Positions 18,663 through 27,187 are shown, counted from the first letter of the stretch. The stretch: 64,000 bases of DNA from Rhizobiaceae bacterium (GCA_023953905.1 JAMLJA010000005.1:248001-312000), one strand, 5' to 3'. Notes: a model not told the origin generated them from the letters alone. A program made the numbers and translations.

Positions 18663-19547
18663 TCAGATCGACAGTAATAGCAGCGCGGCGCTCCAGACAA
18701 GGAGTATCGCACCGGCAATGCGGCTCGTCACCGAACTGTCCACCTGCTTTTCCACCAAAGTCAGAATGCCGAGCAGCGCCATCCAGAACACGTTCATCAA
18801 GCCGACCGCAAACATCACAAGCATCAGGGCCCAGCAGCATCCCATGCACCACACACCCTGTTCCGCGCCCAGCCGAAAGATGCCGGACGGCCGCGTTGTC
18901 CAGCGAGAGAACAGGATGGAGAACGGATTGCGACATTTCTTGAGGCACGTCTCCTTGAGGCTGCTGAATTGATAGAGACCAGCAAATCCAATCGCCGCTG
19001 AGGCTGCGAGAAGATTGGCCGATCGGGAGAGTTCGCCCTGCATGGCCTGAACGAGCGTTGTCAAGGCGGCGAAAGCGATCGACGCGGCGAACCAGACCGA
19101 CAGATAGCCTGAGAGAAAGACCAACGGATGCGCAACCGGCTGCTTTTGCCTTCCCGCGGTGTCGGCAAGCTCACAATAGGTACGGATCATGGGGGCCGCC
19201 GAAGGCAACATCATTGCGATAGACATCATAACCCACATGGCGGTGAGCGCGAAGAAGGTCTCAGGCGCGCCGGCGCTGGCTTCCACCGGAGAGAGGCAGA
19301 CGTCGAGTAGACGTTCCAGCTCCAGCGGCAGTGGGATGTCGGGAAGCATCTTGAGAAATGTTGCGCCGGGCGTCAGGTCCCCGGGCGCGCGGACGCTGCG
19401 CGATGCATAGGCAATCATTAGGAACCACGAGAAAGCGATCGCGATGCCCAGCACAGAGTAGACGATCGTTCGCGACGCTGAACCTATCCGCGCCGTTGCA
19501 CGTCCGGCACGATCCAGATTCTGAAATCCCTGATCGACAGAATTCAT
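18663..19547 (-). CDS. DUF2182 multi-spanning membrane protein
   Basis: About 294 residues from the ATG at 19547; a GTG at 19586 would add 13 residues and neither start has a convincing ribosome site. Around seven membrane segments, with the family pattern FFALTAMWVMMSIAMMLPSA near residues 85-105 and GAEQGVWCMGCCWALM near 215, methionine-, histidine- and cysteine-rich within membranes. DUF2182 members are described only as predicted metal-binding membrane proteins. Pairing with DUF1326 recurs in proteobacteria and suggests a joint metal or redox role, which is inference. Confidence 0.82.
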   Translation of the reverse strand: MNSVDQGFQNLDRAGRATARIGSASRTIVYSVLGIAIAFSWFLMIAYASRSVRAPGDLTPGATFLKMLPDIPLPLELERLLDVCLSPVEASAGAPETFFALTAMWVMMSIAMMLPSAAPMIRTYCELADTAGRQKQPVAHPLVFLSGYLSVWFAASIAFAALTTLVQAMQGELSRSANLLAASAAIGFAGLYQFSSLKETCLKKCRNPFSILFSRWTTRPSGIFRLGAEQGVWCMGCCWALMLVMFAVGLMNVFWMALLGILTLVEKQVDSSVTSRIAGAILLVWSAALLLLSI

Positions 19548-19639
19548 GTAAACCGAATGAGCTGAATCGCCACGTTGATCAACCACGCCACCGGCACTTA
19601 CATACGCCAGATAACGTCGATGTGCATTCTTGGTGAATC

Positions 19640-20857
19640 GTGAAAAGCCAACCCAACACCTCCCTTATCGTCGTTGGCACAGGTCCAGCTGGCATGATTG
19701 CTGCGCTGGCTCTGGCAAAGGCAGGGCAATCGGTAACACTTATCGGGCCGGAACCGGGGCATGATGGCCGGACCACAGCGCTGATGACACCGGCACTCGG
19801 AGTTCTGGAGGAACTCGGCCTGCTTCGCGCGCTTGAGACTGTGGCGGCACCGCTTCGCACGATGCGAATTATCGACGCCACCTCACGCCTTCTCCGCAGC
19901 CCGACCGTCACTTTCAGGGCATCCGAGATTGGGCAAACCCATTTTGGGCTGAACATTCCCAATACCGCGCTTCTCGCAACTCTGCGCGATGCCGTGACGT
20001 CATCGGGAGCCATTACCTGGCTTCAGTCAACTGTTGAACAGTGGACGCCCGAGCCCGAGTGCATCCAAGCTAGATTAGCGGACGGCACTTATGTGACGGC
20101 TCGTCTGGCGATCGCGGCCGACGGCCGAAACTCCCCCGCACGCGCTGCCGCCGGCATCCGCGTTTCGAGCCGGTCATACAGTCAGGCAGCATTGGTTCTC
20201 AACTTCGCACACAGCAGAGACCACGGAGATATTTCCACTGAGTTCCACACCGAAACCGGTCCATTCACGCAGGTGCCCCTGCCCGGCCGCAACTCAAGTC
20301 TTGTTTGGGTGGTGACACCCGAGACAGCGCGCATGCTGGCTGATCTTGATGACATATCCTTGTCGCGACGCGTCGAAGAACGGATGCAATCCATGCTCGG
20401 TCGCGTCACAATCGCGCCGGGCCGTCAGATCTATCCGCTGTCGGCGGCATTGCCTGCCCGGTTTGCGCAGAACCGGGTTGCGCTGGTTGGGGAAGCTGCT
20501 CATATCTTCCCCCCGATCGGAGCGCAGGGCCTCAATCTCGGAATTCGCGACGTTCAGGATCTGGTCCGCATGTTGAATGAGTACGCTGAAGATCCAGGCA
20601 GCGACGCTGCCCTCGCACGCTACGATCGCCTCAGGCGACCAGACATCGTTGCAAGGTCTGCGGGCGTCAATCTGCTCAACCGATCGCTGCTTTCGGACCT
20701 GCTGCCGGCACAAATGGCCCGGGGGCTCGGCCTGTCGCTTCTGGGCTCGATATCGCCACTGCGCTCATTTTTCATGCGCGAGGGGCTTTCCCCAGGCTCC
20801 GGATGGGCGGGCGCGGTTTCCGACCTAGGGAAACAGGTCAGGCGGCAGCGCGCCTGA
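19640..20857 (+). CDS. UbiH/COQ6 family FAD-dependent hydroxylase
   Basis: 405 residues of the class A flavin monooxygenases that hydroxylate the ubiquinone ring. The N-terminal dinucleotide motif is VVGTGPAGMIAALALAKAG, and the second FAD-contacting motif, ALVGEAAHIFPPIGAQGLNLG, lies near residue 280 and has the GD/E-AAH plus P-x-GAQG-x-N-x-G form. Which ring position it modifies (UbiH, UbiF, UbiL) cannot be told by eye. Start is GTG. Its 3' end overlaps the convergent AEC transporter gene by 33 bases. Transcribed divergently from the DUF2182 gene. Confidence 0.88.
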   Translation: MKSQPNTSLIVVGTGPAGMIAALALAKAGQSVTLIGPEPGHDGRTTALMTPALGVLEELGLLRALETVAAPLRTMRIIDATSRLLRSPTVTFRASEIGQTHFGLNIPNTALLATLRDAVTSSGAITWLQSTVEQWTPEPECIQARLADGTYVTARLAIAADGRNSPARAAAGIRVSSRSYSQAALVLNFAHSRDHGDISTEFHTETGPFTQVPLPGRNSSLVWVVTPETARMLADLDDISLSRRVEERMQSMLGRVTIAPGRQIYPLSAALPARFAQNRVALVGEAAHIFPPIGAQGLNLGIRDVQDLVRMLNEYAEDPGSDAALARYDRLRRPDIVARSAGVNLLNRSLLSDLLPAQMARGLGLSLLGSISPLRSFFMREGLSPGSGWAGAVSDLGKQVRRQRA

Positions 20858-21787
20858 TTTCATCAAATAGAGGAAAGTTGTCACAGTCCCCACCGAAAGC
20901 AGCGTCGTGACAAGAATGCTTGCCGAAGCGCGTTGCACCCAGAACCCATATTGTTGAGCAATGACGAAAACGTTCGTTGCAGTGGGCAGCGCTGCAAGCA
21001 GCACGGCTGTGAACATCCAGGTCTCAGAGAAGTTTCCGATCCAGCTCAGCAGCACGTAGCAGATGAGTGGATGGACAACGAGTTTCAGGAGCGCGATTGG
21101 TCCAAGCTCTACCGGAACGCGTTTAAGCGGCCTGAGTGCGAGTGTAACGCCCATGGCGAACAGAGCGCACGGAGCTGCAGCCCGCGACAGATACTCGAGA
21201 AATCGGTCAACCGGCACCGGTGGCGCGTAATGCAGTGTCGCCACCAAGACACCAGCCGTTGTCGCCAGGATGAAAGGATGCAGCACGATACGCCGCACAA
21301 CGTTCAGTGCGAGCTTGCCCGGCGAATCCTTGTCGCCACCCGCCACCGCCATCATCATCGGGGCGACAGCGAAGTGCATCATGTTCTCGAAACAGATGAT
21401 CAGTGCCGCCGGCACAGCCGCTGCTTCGCCAAAGGCAAGAAGCGCAAGCCCCGGCCCCATGTAGCCGATATTGCCGTAGGCGCTTGCCAGACCCTTGATG
21501 GTCGATTCCGGGATGTTCCCACCCGAAATGAGGACCGACGGGACGAACATGAGTGCGAAGACGATATAAGTCGAAAAGACCGAGCCCAGAATAAATGTCC
21601 ACTCCGTCAGCTGTTCGACAGGAGTCTTGGCGACGAGCTGAAAAAACAGGGCGGGCAAAGCGAGATACACGACAAAGGTGTGCATCCAACCCAACGCCTC
21701 GAGCGGTTGCCGCGTAATGCGGGCGACCAGATATCCCACGAAAATCAGCCCGAAGAATGGGATGACCAGGCCAATAACGTCGGACAT
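20825..21787 (-). CDS. AEC (auxin efflux carrier) family transporter
   Basis: 320 residues, about ten hydrophobic segments in two halves. GLASAYGNIGYMGPGLALLAFGE near residue 100 and LPTATNVFVIAQQYG near 280 are family landmarks of AEC/malonate carrier-like permeases. Substrate is unknown; bacterial relatives move dicarboxylates such as malonate. It converges on and overlaps the end of the UbiH-like gene and is divergent from hspQ. Confidence 0.85.
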   Translation of the reverse strand: MSDVIGLVIPFFGLIFVGYLVARITRQPLEALGWMHTFVVYLALPALFFQLVAKTPVEQLTEWTFILGSVFSTYIVFALMFVPSVLISGGNIPESTIKGLASAYGNIGYMGPGLALLAFGEAAAVPAALIICFENMMHFAVAPMMMAVAGGDKDSPGKLALNVVRRIVLHPFILATTAGVLVATLHYAPPVPVDRFLEYLSRAAAPCALFAMGVTLALRPLKRVPVELGPIALLKLVVHPLICYVLLSWIGNFSETWMFTAVLLAALPTATNVFVIAQQYGFWVQRASASILVTTLLSVGTVTTFLYLMKSGALPPDLFP

Positions 21788-21898
21788 TCTCGATCCGTAT
21801 TGTCGAAACGTAACACTTCGGGGCCAACGTCACTCCCCATTGCATATGGGGATTGAAATGATGACGCCCGCGGTCCACATAGCGGTCAGGACGGTGAG

Positions 21899-22231
21899 AT
21901 GGCAAACGTAAAGACTGCAAAATTCCAGATTGGCCAGGTCGTTCGCCACCGGATTTTTCCGTTTCGTGGCGTGATCTTCGATGTCGACCCTCAGTTTGCA
22001 AACACCGACGAATGGTACGAAGCCATTCCAGCCGAGATGCGACCGAGCAAGGACCAGCCGTTCTACCATCTGCTTGCGGAAAACGAGGACACCGAGTACG
22101 TGGCCTATGTCTCCGAGCAAAACCTTCTGGACGACAGTTCAGGCGAACCCGTGCGCCATCCTCAGCTTAAGGATCTGTTCGAACGAACGTCCGATGGCGG
22201 ATATGCGCGTAAGGCCATAGCGCGCCACTAA
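21899..22231 (+). CDS. hspQ: Heat shock protein HspQ
   Basis: 110 residues. HspQ (YccV, hemimethylated-DNA-binding domain fold) promotes degradation of denatured DnaA in E. coli and acts as an adaptor or substrate of Lon. The typical N-terminal sequence FQIGQVVRHRIFPFRGVIFD and the central YHLLAENEDTEYVAYVSEQN are both present. An AGGA lies about 8 bases before the ATG. A GC-rich stem-loop (22246-22263) follows the stop without a T tract. Confidence 0.93.
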   Translation: MANVKTAKFQIGQVVRHRIFPFRGVIFDVDPQFANTDEWYEAIPAEMRPSKDQPFYHLLAENEDTEYVAYVSEQNLLDDSSGEPVRHPQLKDLFERTSDGGYARKAIARH

Positions 22232-22423
22232 GAGCCTGCTCTTTCGCGGCGAGACCTCGCCGCAGCCTCTCAGGCGCGCATTGTCTGTCGTGACCTATTG
22301 AACGCACTCGGACACCTAACGCATTTCATTGAGATGTAGGCGTGTGAGCGCAACCGTGCGATTCGCACTCATACAAGTGCCTCATCGAATCAAGCGCAAA
22401 ACACATCCCGGCCGCCTCGAACC

Positions 22424-22448
22424 GGAACCTTTCACCGCGCTTGCCGTT
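22424..22448 (+). promoter_or_regulatory. EcfG-type general stress promoter
   Basis: GGAAC at 22424-22428 and CGTT at 22445-22448 with a 16-base spacer, a full consensus match. The predicted start lies near 22455, about 35 bases before the small ORF at 22490. The remainder of 22232-22489 contains only the hairpin after hspQ. This implies that the membrane peptide and the downstream membrane protein are part of the general stress regulon. Confidence 0.75.
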
Positions 22449-22489
22449 CTAAAGTGATCATTACATTGCTTCAAACGGAGGGCTTCAGA

Positions 22490-22564
22490 ATGCACGGCAT
22501 TATTTATCTGGTCGGATTGGTTGTCGTAATTATGGCTGTTCTATCGCTGTTCGGCCTGCGCTGA
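22490..22564 (+). CDS. 24-residue single-span membrane peptide
   Basis: A 25-codon frame, too short for routine gene calling. It has an excellent ribosome site (GGAGGG, 6-7 bases before ATG) and encodes a peptide that is almost entirely one hydrophobic helix: starts MHGIIYLVGLVVV and ends with SLFGLR and a stop. The N-terminus is hydrophilic for only two residues and the C-terminus ends with arginine, so N-out/C-in insertion is expected. Similar tiny membrane proteins occur in other Rhizobiales genomes as hypothetical proteins. Preceded by an EcfG promoter and 34 bases upstream of the next membrane protein gene. Confidence 0.7.
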   Translation: MHGIIYLVGLVVVIMAVLSLFGLR

Positions 22565-22598
22565 ACATCGCCTCACAAGCCAAAGATCGGATTTCCTT

Positions 22599-23510
22599 AT
22601 GTCAATTACCGATACTACACCGGCGATGAAGGTCGATGTCGCCACCGAAAATCCAGTCTCCTATGTAGACTGGTCAGCAATTCTTGCCGGGGCAGCGCTT
22701 GCGTCGGCAGTTTCTTTTGTTCTACTTGCTTTTGGTTCGGCTATCGGGCTCTCTCTAACATCTGTGCATTCCAACACCGGTATTTCGATGGTCGGATTTG
22801 CCATCGCTGCCGCCTTGTGGCTTGTCTGGGTACAGGTGTCAGGGTTTATGGCAGGCGGATATCTGACGGGTCGGCTTCGCCGCCGTCATTTTGATGCGAC
22901 TGAAACCGAATCCGATATCAGGGACGGATCGCATGGACTGACGGTGTGGGCGATTGGCGTACTGATTGGCGCCACCGTCGCATTTTCGGGTGTGACTACT
23001 GCCGTATCGACAGCCACCAGCGCGGTATCTTCGGTTGTCAGCGGTTCGGTGAGCGCTGCCTCGGACGCGGTTAGCAATCTTGATGACAGCCTGCTTGTTG
23101 ATCGGTTGTTCCGCGTAGAGCCAAGTGCAACCCCTACAGCTACCCCGGCCGGCAATGCAGACACTTCTGCCGAGCGTGAAGAGATCACCCGTGTCTTCGC
23201 ATCGTCAATCGCCTCAGGTGAACTTACGGACGCTGACCGTCAATATGTGACCAGCGCCATTGCAGCTCGTACCGGACTTTCACCAGAAGAGGTGCAGCAG
23301 CGAGTAGATCAGGCCTGGACGCAGGTCGAGGAGCTCAAGGCAAGTGCCGCCGACGCCGCTGAACGCGCTCGTCGTATCGCAGTTGTGGCCGCCTTCATAA
23401 CTGCTGCTTCGCTCCTGTTGGGCGCGGTCGGTGCCTATTATGGAGCAGTCATGGGTGGCAATCACCGCGACAAGCAGACGGTAATTCCTGGCTGGACACG
23501 CCCTTGGTAG
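22599..23510 (+). CDS. Hypothetical membrane protein (rhizobial PhnA-like annotated family)
   Basis: 303 residues: about four membrane segments (near residues 26-50, 62-85, 108-135 and 265-285) and an acidic, alanine- and glutamate-rich soluble region at about 180-255. The glycine- and alanine-rich opening helix (WSAILAGAALASAVSFVLLAFG) and VSGFMAGGYLTGRLR define a family common in Rhizobiales that is often labelled PhnA-like, though it has no zinc-ribbon PhnA features. Function unknown. It lies in the same stress-promoter unit as the 24-residue peptide and ends in a terminator. Confidence 0.75.
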   Translation: MSITDTTPAMKVDVATENPVSYVDWSAILAGAALASAVSFVLLAFGSAIGLSLTSVHSNTGISMVGFAIAAALWLVWVQVSGFMAGGYLTGRLRRRHFDATETESDIRDGSHGLTVWAIGVLIGATVAFSGVTTAVSTATSAVSSVVSGSVSAASDAVSNLDDSLLVDRLFRVEPSATPTATPAGNADTSAEREEITRVFASSIASGELTDADRQYVTSAIAARTGLSPEEVQQRVDQAWTQVEELKASAADAAERARRIAVVAAFITAASLLLGAVGAYYGAVMGGNHRDKQTVIPGWTRPW

Positions 23511-23527
23511 GCAGTTCAGTCTGAATA

Positions 23528-23580
23528 GAAAGCGGCTGTTCACGAATATCTGTCGGAACGGCCGCTTTCGCATTATTTTT
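23528..23580 (+). terminator. Rho-independent terminator
   Basis: GAAAGCGGC (23528-23536) pairs with GCCGCTTTC (23561-23569), extended inward by GTTC with GAAC after one mismatch. It is followed by CATTATTTTT. It closes the transcription unit that begins at the EcfG promoter at 22424. Confidence 0.75.
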
Positions 23581-23610
23581 GCGCAATCTTCGAATACCGA
23601 CAGGTGGCTT

Positions 23611-24459
23611 TTGACAGTTCGATATCGTCTTGGATGTGACTTGTCATATGATGTGAAAGGGCCAACCTTTTTCATTTTCAACCTGCAGGTCGCTCAGCTG
23701 GCGCGCCACGAGAATCTGGTCGAATCGCTCACCATTTCTTCCGAGCACAAGCTGACAACCCTCTCAGACCCCGCTTCGAAGAATCGCTACTTTGCATTAA
23801 ATGCTCAAGCTGGCCCACTTCAGGTCAAATACAGCGCAGAGGTGACGCTTCGCGAGCATCGCGCCGACCCTCATTCCATAGGCGAAGTGGCGCTGGAGCA
23901 GCTGCCACTAGAGCTCATGCCGTTTCTTCTGCCCTCGCGATACGTCTCTTCCGATCGGCTGACCGCGTTTGCCGAAAAGGAGTTCGGCAGCCTGCCGAAA
24001 GGCCACTCGCGGGTCACTGCGATCTGCAACTGGATACATGACCGCATCGAGTATGAGCGGGGGTCTTCGACCGTATTCACGACCGCGGATGAGACGCTGA
24101 TCATGCGCGCTGGGGTATGCAGGGATTTCGCGCATCTCGGGATTGCATTTTGCCGCGCCCTCAACATCCCTGCCCGCTTCGTCAGTTGCTATGCGTTCGG
24201 GCTGCAGCCGAGCGATTTTCATGCAGTCTTCGAAGCCTATCTCGACGGCCGCTGGTGGCTATTCGATGCGACGCGCCAGGCCAATCTGGACGGTCTCGTA
24301 CGAATTGGCGTGGGACGTGACGCGGCAGAAATCGCATTTGCGTCGCCGTTTGGGCCGATGGAGGCTGGTCCGATAAACATCGAGATTGAACATGCCGATG
24401 GCTCGCCAGAGGCGCCGGGACGAACAACCGATGCAATATCGACCGATGACGCCCCCTAG
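23611..24459 (+). CDS. Transglutaminase-like cysteine protease family protein
   Basis: 282 residues. An N-terminal beta-rich region (about 1-140) precedes the transglutaminase core with the catalytic triad visible: Cys in MRAGVCRDFAHLGIAFCRALN, His in DFHAVFEAYLDGRWWLFD and Asp in FDATR. Such bacterial proteins are thought to act as peptidases or amidotransferases; the substrate is unknown. No signal peptide. The only in-frame start before the conserved N-terminus (RLGCDLSYDVKGPT) is TTG at 23611, with CAGGTGG upstream. Confidence 0.85.
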   Translation: MTVRYRLGCDLSYDVKGPTFFIFNLQVAQLARHENLVESLTISSEHKLTTLSDPASKNRYFALNAQAGPLQVKYSAEVTLREHRADPHSIGEVALEQLPLELMPFLLPSRYVSSDRLTAFAEKEFGSLPKGHSRVTAICNWIHDRIEYERGSSTVFTTADETLIMRAGVCRDFAHLGIAFCRALNIPARFVSCYAFGLQPSDFHAVFEAYLDGRWWLFDATRQANLDGLVRIGVGRDAAEIAFASPFGPMEAGPINIEIEHADGSPEAPGRTTDAISTDDAP

Positions 24460-24608
24460 TCTGTGAAAGCGATCACCGATCCCGATCAGGCAGAATTCCG
24501 CGCATTTTCCCCTTAGTCTGTTACGCGTCTTAACCAGTCATTAGTCATGCTTGTTTACCATGACTTCTCAGCAATGGGGCTCGACATCATCGAGGATTGG
24601 ATAAGCCT

Positions 24609-25460
24609 ATGAACTACGCATCCGCCACATTACTTGCTGCGTGTGGCCTTCTGGCAGGCGCACTGTCTGCACAGGCGGCAGATCTCATCATCGATGAGCC
24701 GCTTCCGCAGGTACAGCAGCCAAACCACTCAAACTGGTATCTTCGCGGAGATATCGGCTATGCGTTCGGGTCGCATACTGATGGAGACTGGAATTTCTGG
24801 AACATCTACGCCGCACCTTATCGCGGTATTGATGATACTTTCCGCTATGATCGCTTCTCGCTCAACGACGGCGCCACTTTTGGAGCGGGTTTTGGCTATC
24901 GGTTCAACGAAACGTTCCGTACCGATGCCACTCTCGACTTCATGCGCGCGGGCATACACGGCAAGACAAGTTGTCCAAGCTACGTGAAGGCTGGCAAGGG
25001 CTTCAACCCGGTCGAGGATAACTGCAATTACGAAGACTCGTCTTCGGCAGATATCTGGACGACCATGGCCAACGCCTATATCGACCTGCCCAAGCTGGGC
25101 ATGATCACCCCCTATATGGGCTTCGGCGTTGGCGCCGCATATGTGAGCTATGACGACTGGAATACGCGGGAAGTTTGTGTCGGGTGTGAATACCAGAGCA
25201 ACAAGAACGGGCTGGATAGCTGGCGCTTCGCGATGTCCGCAATGGCAGGCGCGAGCTACGACATCAATGATCAGCTGAAGCTGGATCTGGGCTACCGCTA
25301 TCTTCACGTGAAAGGTGGCAAAGCCTATGGCTATGATGCCTTGGATCGCGCAACCCACACAATCTATGGCGACGGACCGGGCGCCACCGGAACTCAGGCT
25401 CGCGACAATGGATTTGACATTCATACCGTTCGGGTCGGTCTGCGGTACGAGCTCTACTGA
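24609..25460 (+). CDS. Outer membrane beta-barrel protein (Omp25/Omp31-like)
   Basis: 283 residues from the ATG at 24609, with GAGGA about 13 bases upstream. Signal peptide cleaved after AQAA. The mature part starts with DLIIDEPLP and WYLRGDIGYAFG, then alternates aromatic and polar residues as in an eight-stranded barrel. It ends HTVRVGLRYELY with a terminal aromatic residue, the BAM recognition signal. GASYDINDQLKLDLGYRYL is typical of rhizobial Omp25/RopB relatives. It has a pair of cysteines in two loops (around 122-138 and 188-195), which may form disulphides. Confidence 0.85.
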   Translation: MNYASATLLAACGLLAGALSAQAADLIIDEPLPQVQQPNHSNWYLRGDIGYAFGSHTDGDWNFWNIYAAPYRGIDDTFRYDRFSLNDGATFGAGFGYRFNETFRTDATLDFMRAGIHGKTSCPSYVKAGKGFNPVEDNCNYEDSSSADIWTTMANAYIDLPKLGMITPYMGFGVGAAYVSYDDWNTREVCVGCEYQSNKNGLDSWRFAMSAMAGASYDINDQLKLDLGYRYLHVKGGKAYGYDALDRATHTIYGDGPGATGTQARDNGFDIHTVRVGLRYELY

Positions 25461-25498
25461 GCGATATCGCCCCAGCGCTAGATACAGCTAATCATCAA

Positions 25499-25534
25499 CG
25501 CGGCTCCGGAGTTCTTCCGGGGCCGCGTTGGCTT
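25499..25534 (+). terminator. Probable terminator after the outer membrane protein gene
   Basis: CGCGGCTCCGGA (25499-25510) folds back on TTCCGGGGCCGCG (25515-25527) around a 4-base loop with one bulge, about 40 bases after the stop. It is followed by TTGGCTTTTG, a short T-rich run. Confidence 0.6.
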
Positions 25535-25676
25535 TTGTCTCCATGGGCATCCGATTTCTGCCGCGTCCCCGCACCCTTGACAGATATTTTGGGTGCGCAA
25601 TCCCGCCATGCCTTGTCCGGGGCTCTGCGGCGCTCCTAGCCATCTCTCAAGCCTTCACGCAATTCGTAAGCAAACC

Positions 25677-25707
25677 AAAAAGCCCGACGGTTTCCCGTCG
25701 GGCTTTT
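25677..25707 (-). terminator. Terminator of glnII (bidirectional)
   Basis: AAAAAGCCCGACGG (from 25677) and CCGTCGGGCTTTT (25695-25707) form a stem of about 13 bp with loop TTTC, 25 bases past the glnII stop. Read on the minus strand it ends in CTTTTTGG. The symmetric A/T flanks could also stop plus-strand transcripts. Between the two hairpins of this gap (25535-25676) I see no gene. Confidence 0.8.
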
Positions 25708-25732
25708 CAGTGTTCCCCGGGGGCTTCTTGTT

Positions 25733-26773
25733 TTAGGCGGCTGCCTTGGCAGAGTCTGCGGTCGGCACTTCAGCGATCGTCTTCAGGACCTGAGAGGCAA
25801 TTTGATATGGGTCGCCCTGCGAATTCGGGCGGCGATCCTCAAGATAACCCTTGTAGCCGTTGGCAACGAACGAGTGCGGGACGCGAATCGATGCGCCGCG
25901 ATCGGCAACACCGTAGCTGAACTTGTTCCACGGCGCCGTCTCGTGCTTTCCGGTGAGACGCTTGTCGTTGTCGGGGCCATAAACGGCGATATGGTCCATC
26001 AGGTTCTTGTCGAATGCCGCCATGAGGGCCTCGAAATAGTCCTTGCCGCCAACTTCACGCATGTACTTCGTCGAGAAGTTGCAGTGCATGCCCGAGCCGT
26101 TCCAATCGGTGTCGCCCAACGGCTTGCAGTGGAACTCGATGTCGATTCCGTACTGCTCGCAGAGGCGAAGCAGGAGGTAACGCGCCATCCAGATCTGATC
26201 GGCAGCAGTTCTTGAACCCTTGCCGAAAATCTGGAACTCCCACTGGCCCTTTGCCACCTCGGCATTAATGCCTTCGTGGTTGATTCCAGCCTCCAGGCAA
26301 AGATCGAGATGCTCCTCGACCAGGGTGCGGGCAATGTCGCCGACGTTCTTGTAGCCTACGCCGGTGTAGTAAGGGCCCTGCGGTCCCGGAAAGCCATCGC
26401 TCGGAAAGCCGAGCGGACGACCGTCCTTGTAGAAGAAATACTCCTGTTCAAATCCGAACCAGCTATCCGGATCATCAAGAATCGTGGCGCGCTTGTTCGA
26501 GGAATGCGGCGTGACGCCGTCCGGCATCATCACTTCGCACATCACAAGCGCACCATTGGTGCGGGCGGGATCTGGGTAGATCGCCACGGGCTTGAGCACG
26601 CAGTCAGAGCTATGCCCCTCAGCCTGCATGGTCGAGCTACCGTCAAAACCCCAGAGCGGAAGCTCGGCCAGCGCAGGAAAGGTGTCGAACTCCTTGATCT
26701 GCGTCTTGCCACGCAGATTCGGAACCGGCGTGTATCCGTCGAGCCAGATATATTCGAGCTTGTACTTAGTCAT
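25733..26773 (-). CDS. glnII: Glutamine synthetase type II (eukaryote-type GSII)
   Basis: 346 residues, much shorter than GSI (about 470). It converts glutamate, ammonia and ATP to glutamine in the cytoplasm. GSII landmarks are clear: YIWLDGYTPVPNLRGKTQ at the N-terminus, WGFDGSSTMQAEGHSSDC for substrate binding, FGFEQEYFFY, and GKHETAPWNKFSYGVADRG. There is no adenylylation-loop tyrosine motif as in GSI, consistent with control by transcription and translation. GAGAGG lies 5-6 bases before ATG. Preceded by a sigma-54 promoter and divergent from the translation inhibitor gstI, the arrangement described in Rhizobium leguminosarum. Confidence 0.97.
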   Translation of the reverse strand: MTKYKLEYIWLDGYTPVPNLRGKTQIKEFDTFPALAELPLWGFDGSSTMQAEGHSSDCVLKPVAIYPDPARTNGALVMCEVMMPDGVTPHSSNKRATILDDPDSWFGFEQEYFFYKDGRPLGFPSDGFPGPQGPYYTGVGYKNVGDIARTLVEEHLDLCLEAGINHEGINAEVAKGQWEFQIFGKGSRTAADQIWMARYLLLRLCEQYGIDIEFHCKPLGDTDWNGSGMHCNFSTKYMREVGGKDYFEALMAAFDKNLMDHIAVYGPDNDKRLTGKHETAPWNKFSYGVADRGASIRVPHSFVANGYKGYLEDRRPNSQGDPYQIASQVLKTIAEVPTADSAKAAA

Positions 26774-26859
26774 TCAGACCTCTCAGAGCCAAAATCAATG
26801 CGGGAACACATTCATGCTGCGCGGTCCGCGTAGGTCCGCATTTCCCTGCCCCGATGGGA

Positions 26860-26874
26860 GCAACGAACATGCCA
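26860..26874 (-). promoter_or_regulatory. Sigma-54 promoter of glnII
   Basis: On the minus strand the sequence is TGGCAT-N5-TTGC, with GG and GC exactly 10 bases apart; this is the -24/-12 consensus TGGCAC-N5-TTGC with one mismatch. Transcription would start around 26848, giving a leader of about 75 nt before glnII. Rhizobial glnII is known to be NtrC- and sigma-54-dependent. Confidence 0.8.
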
Positions 26875-27090
26875 GCTTGAGCCGAACGTTTCAAAAGATC
26901 TGAAAAAGCGACCAGTTCGGGAAAAATTCCGAAGCCAGATCAATCAGTTATACAAATTGCCGCACCCCCATCGAGACACTCGACCATAAGTGCATTTGGA
27001 TCAGGCATCAAATGGACTGCCTACAAATTAGTCATACGAACGCGTTTTTGACGTGCAAAATAGCAATCCCTCTGCGAGATCAAATATTGT

Positions 27091-27101
27091 GCAATTATTG
27101 C
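27091..27101. promoter_or_regulatory. Possible NtrC-binding dyad upstream of glnII
   Basis: GCAATTATTGC is a perfect dyad within TTGTGCAATTATTGCGTA, about 220 bases upstream of the sigma-54 element, a normal enhancer distance. It resembles the NtrC half-site TGCA but lacks the full TGCACC-N5-GGTGCA form. It lies between the divergent genes, where it could also affect gstI. The rest of the 26774-27187 gap is AT-rich with no further feature I can support. Confidence 0.35.
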
Positions 27102-27187
27102 GTATTTATTTGGCATATTGATTATTTTGGCGGCAGACATTAGATTTAGGGAATGAGAGGTCAAACGACCAGAACTGGACTAGGCAA

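Noticed and set aside
18031..18948. 305-residue version of the DUF1326 protein
   Set aside because: The extra N-terminus overlaps the DUF2182 gene in another frame; the ATG at 18645 has a good ribosome site and starts the conserved domain.
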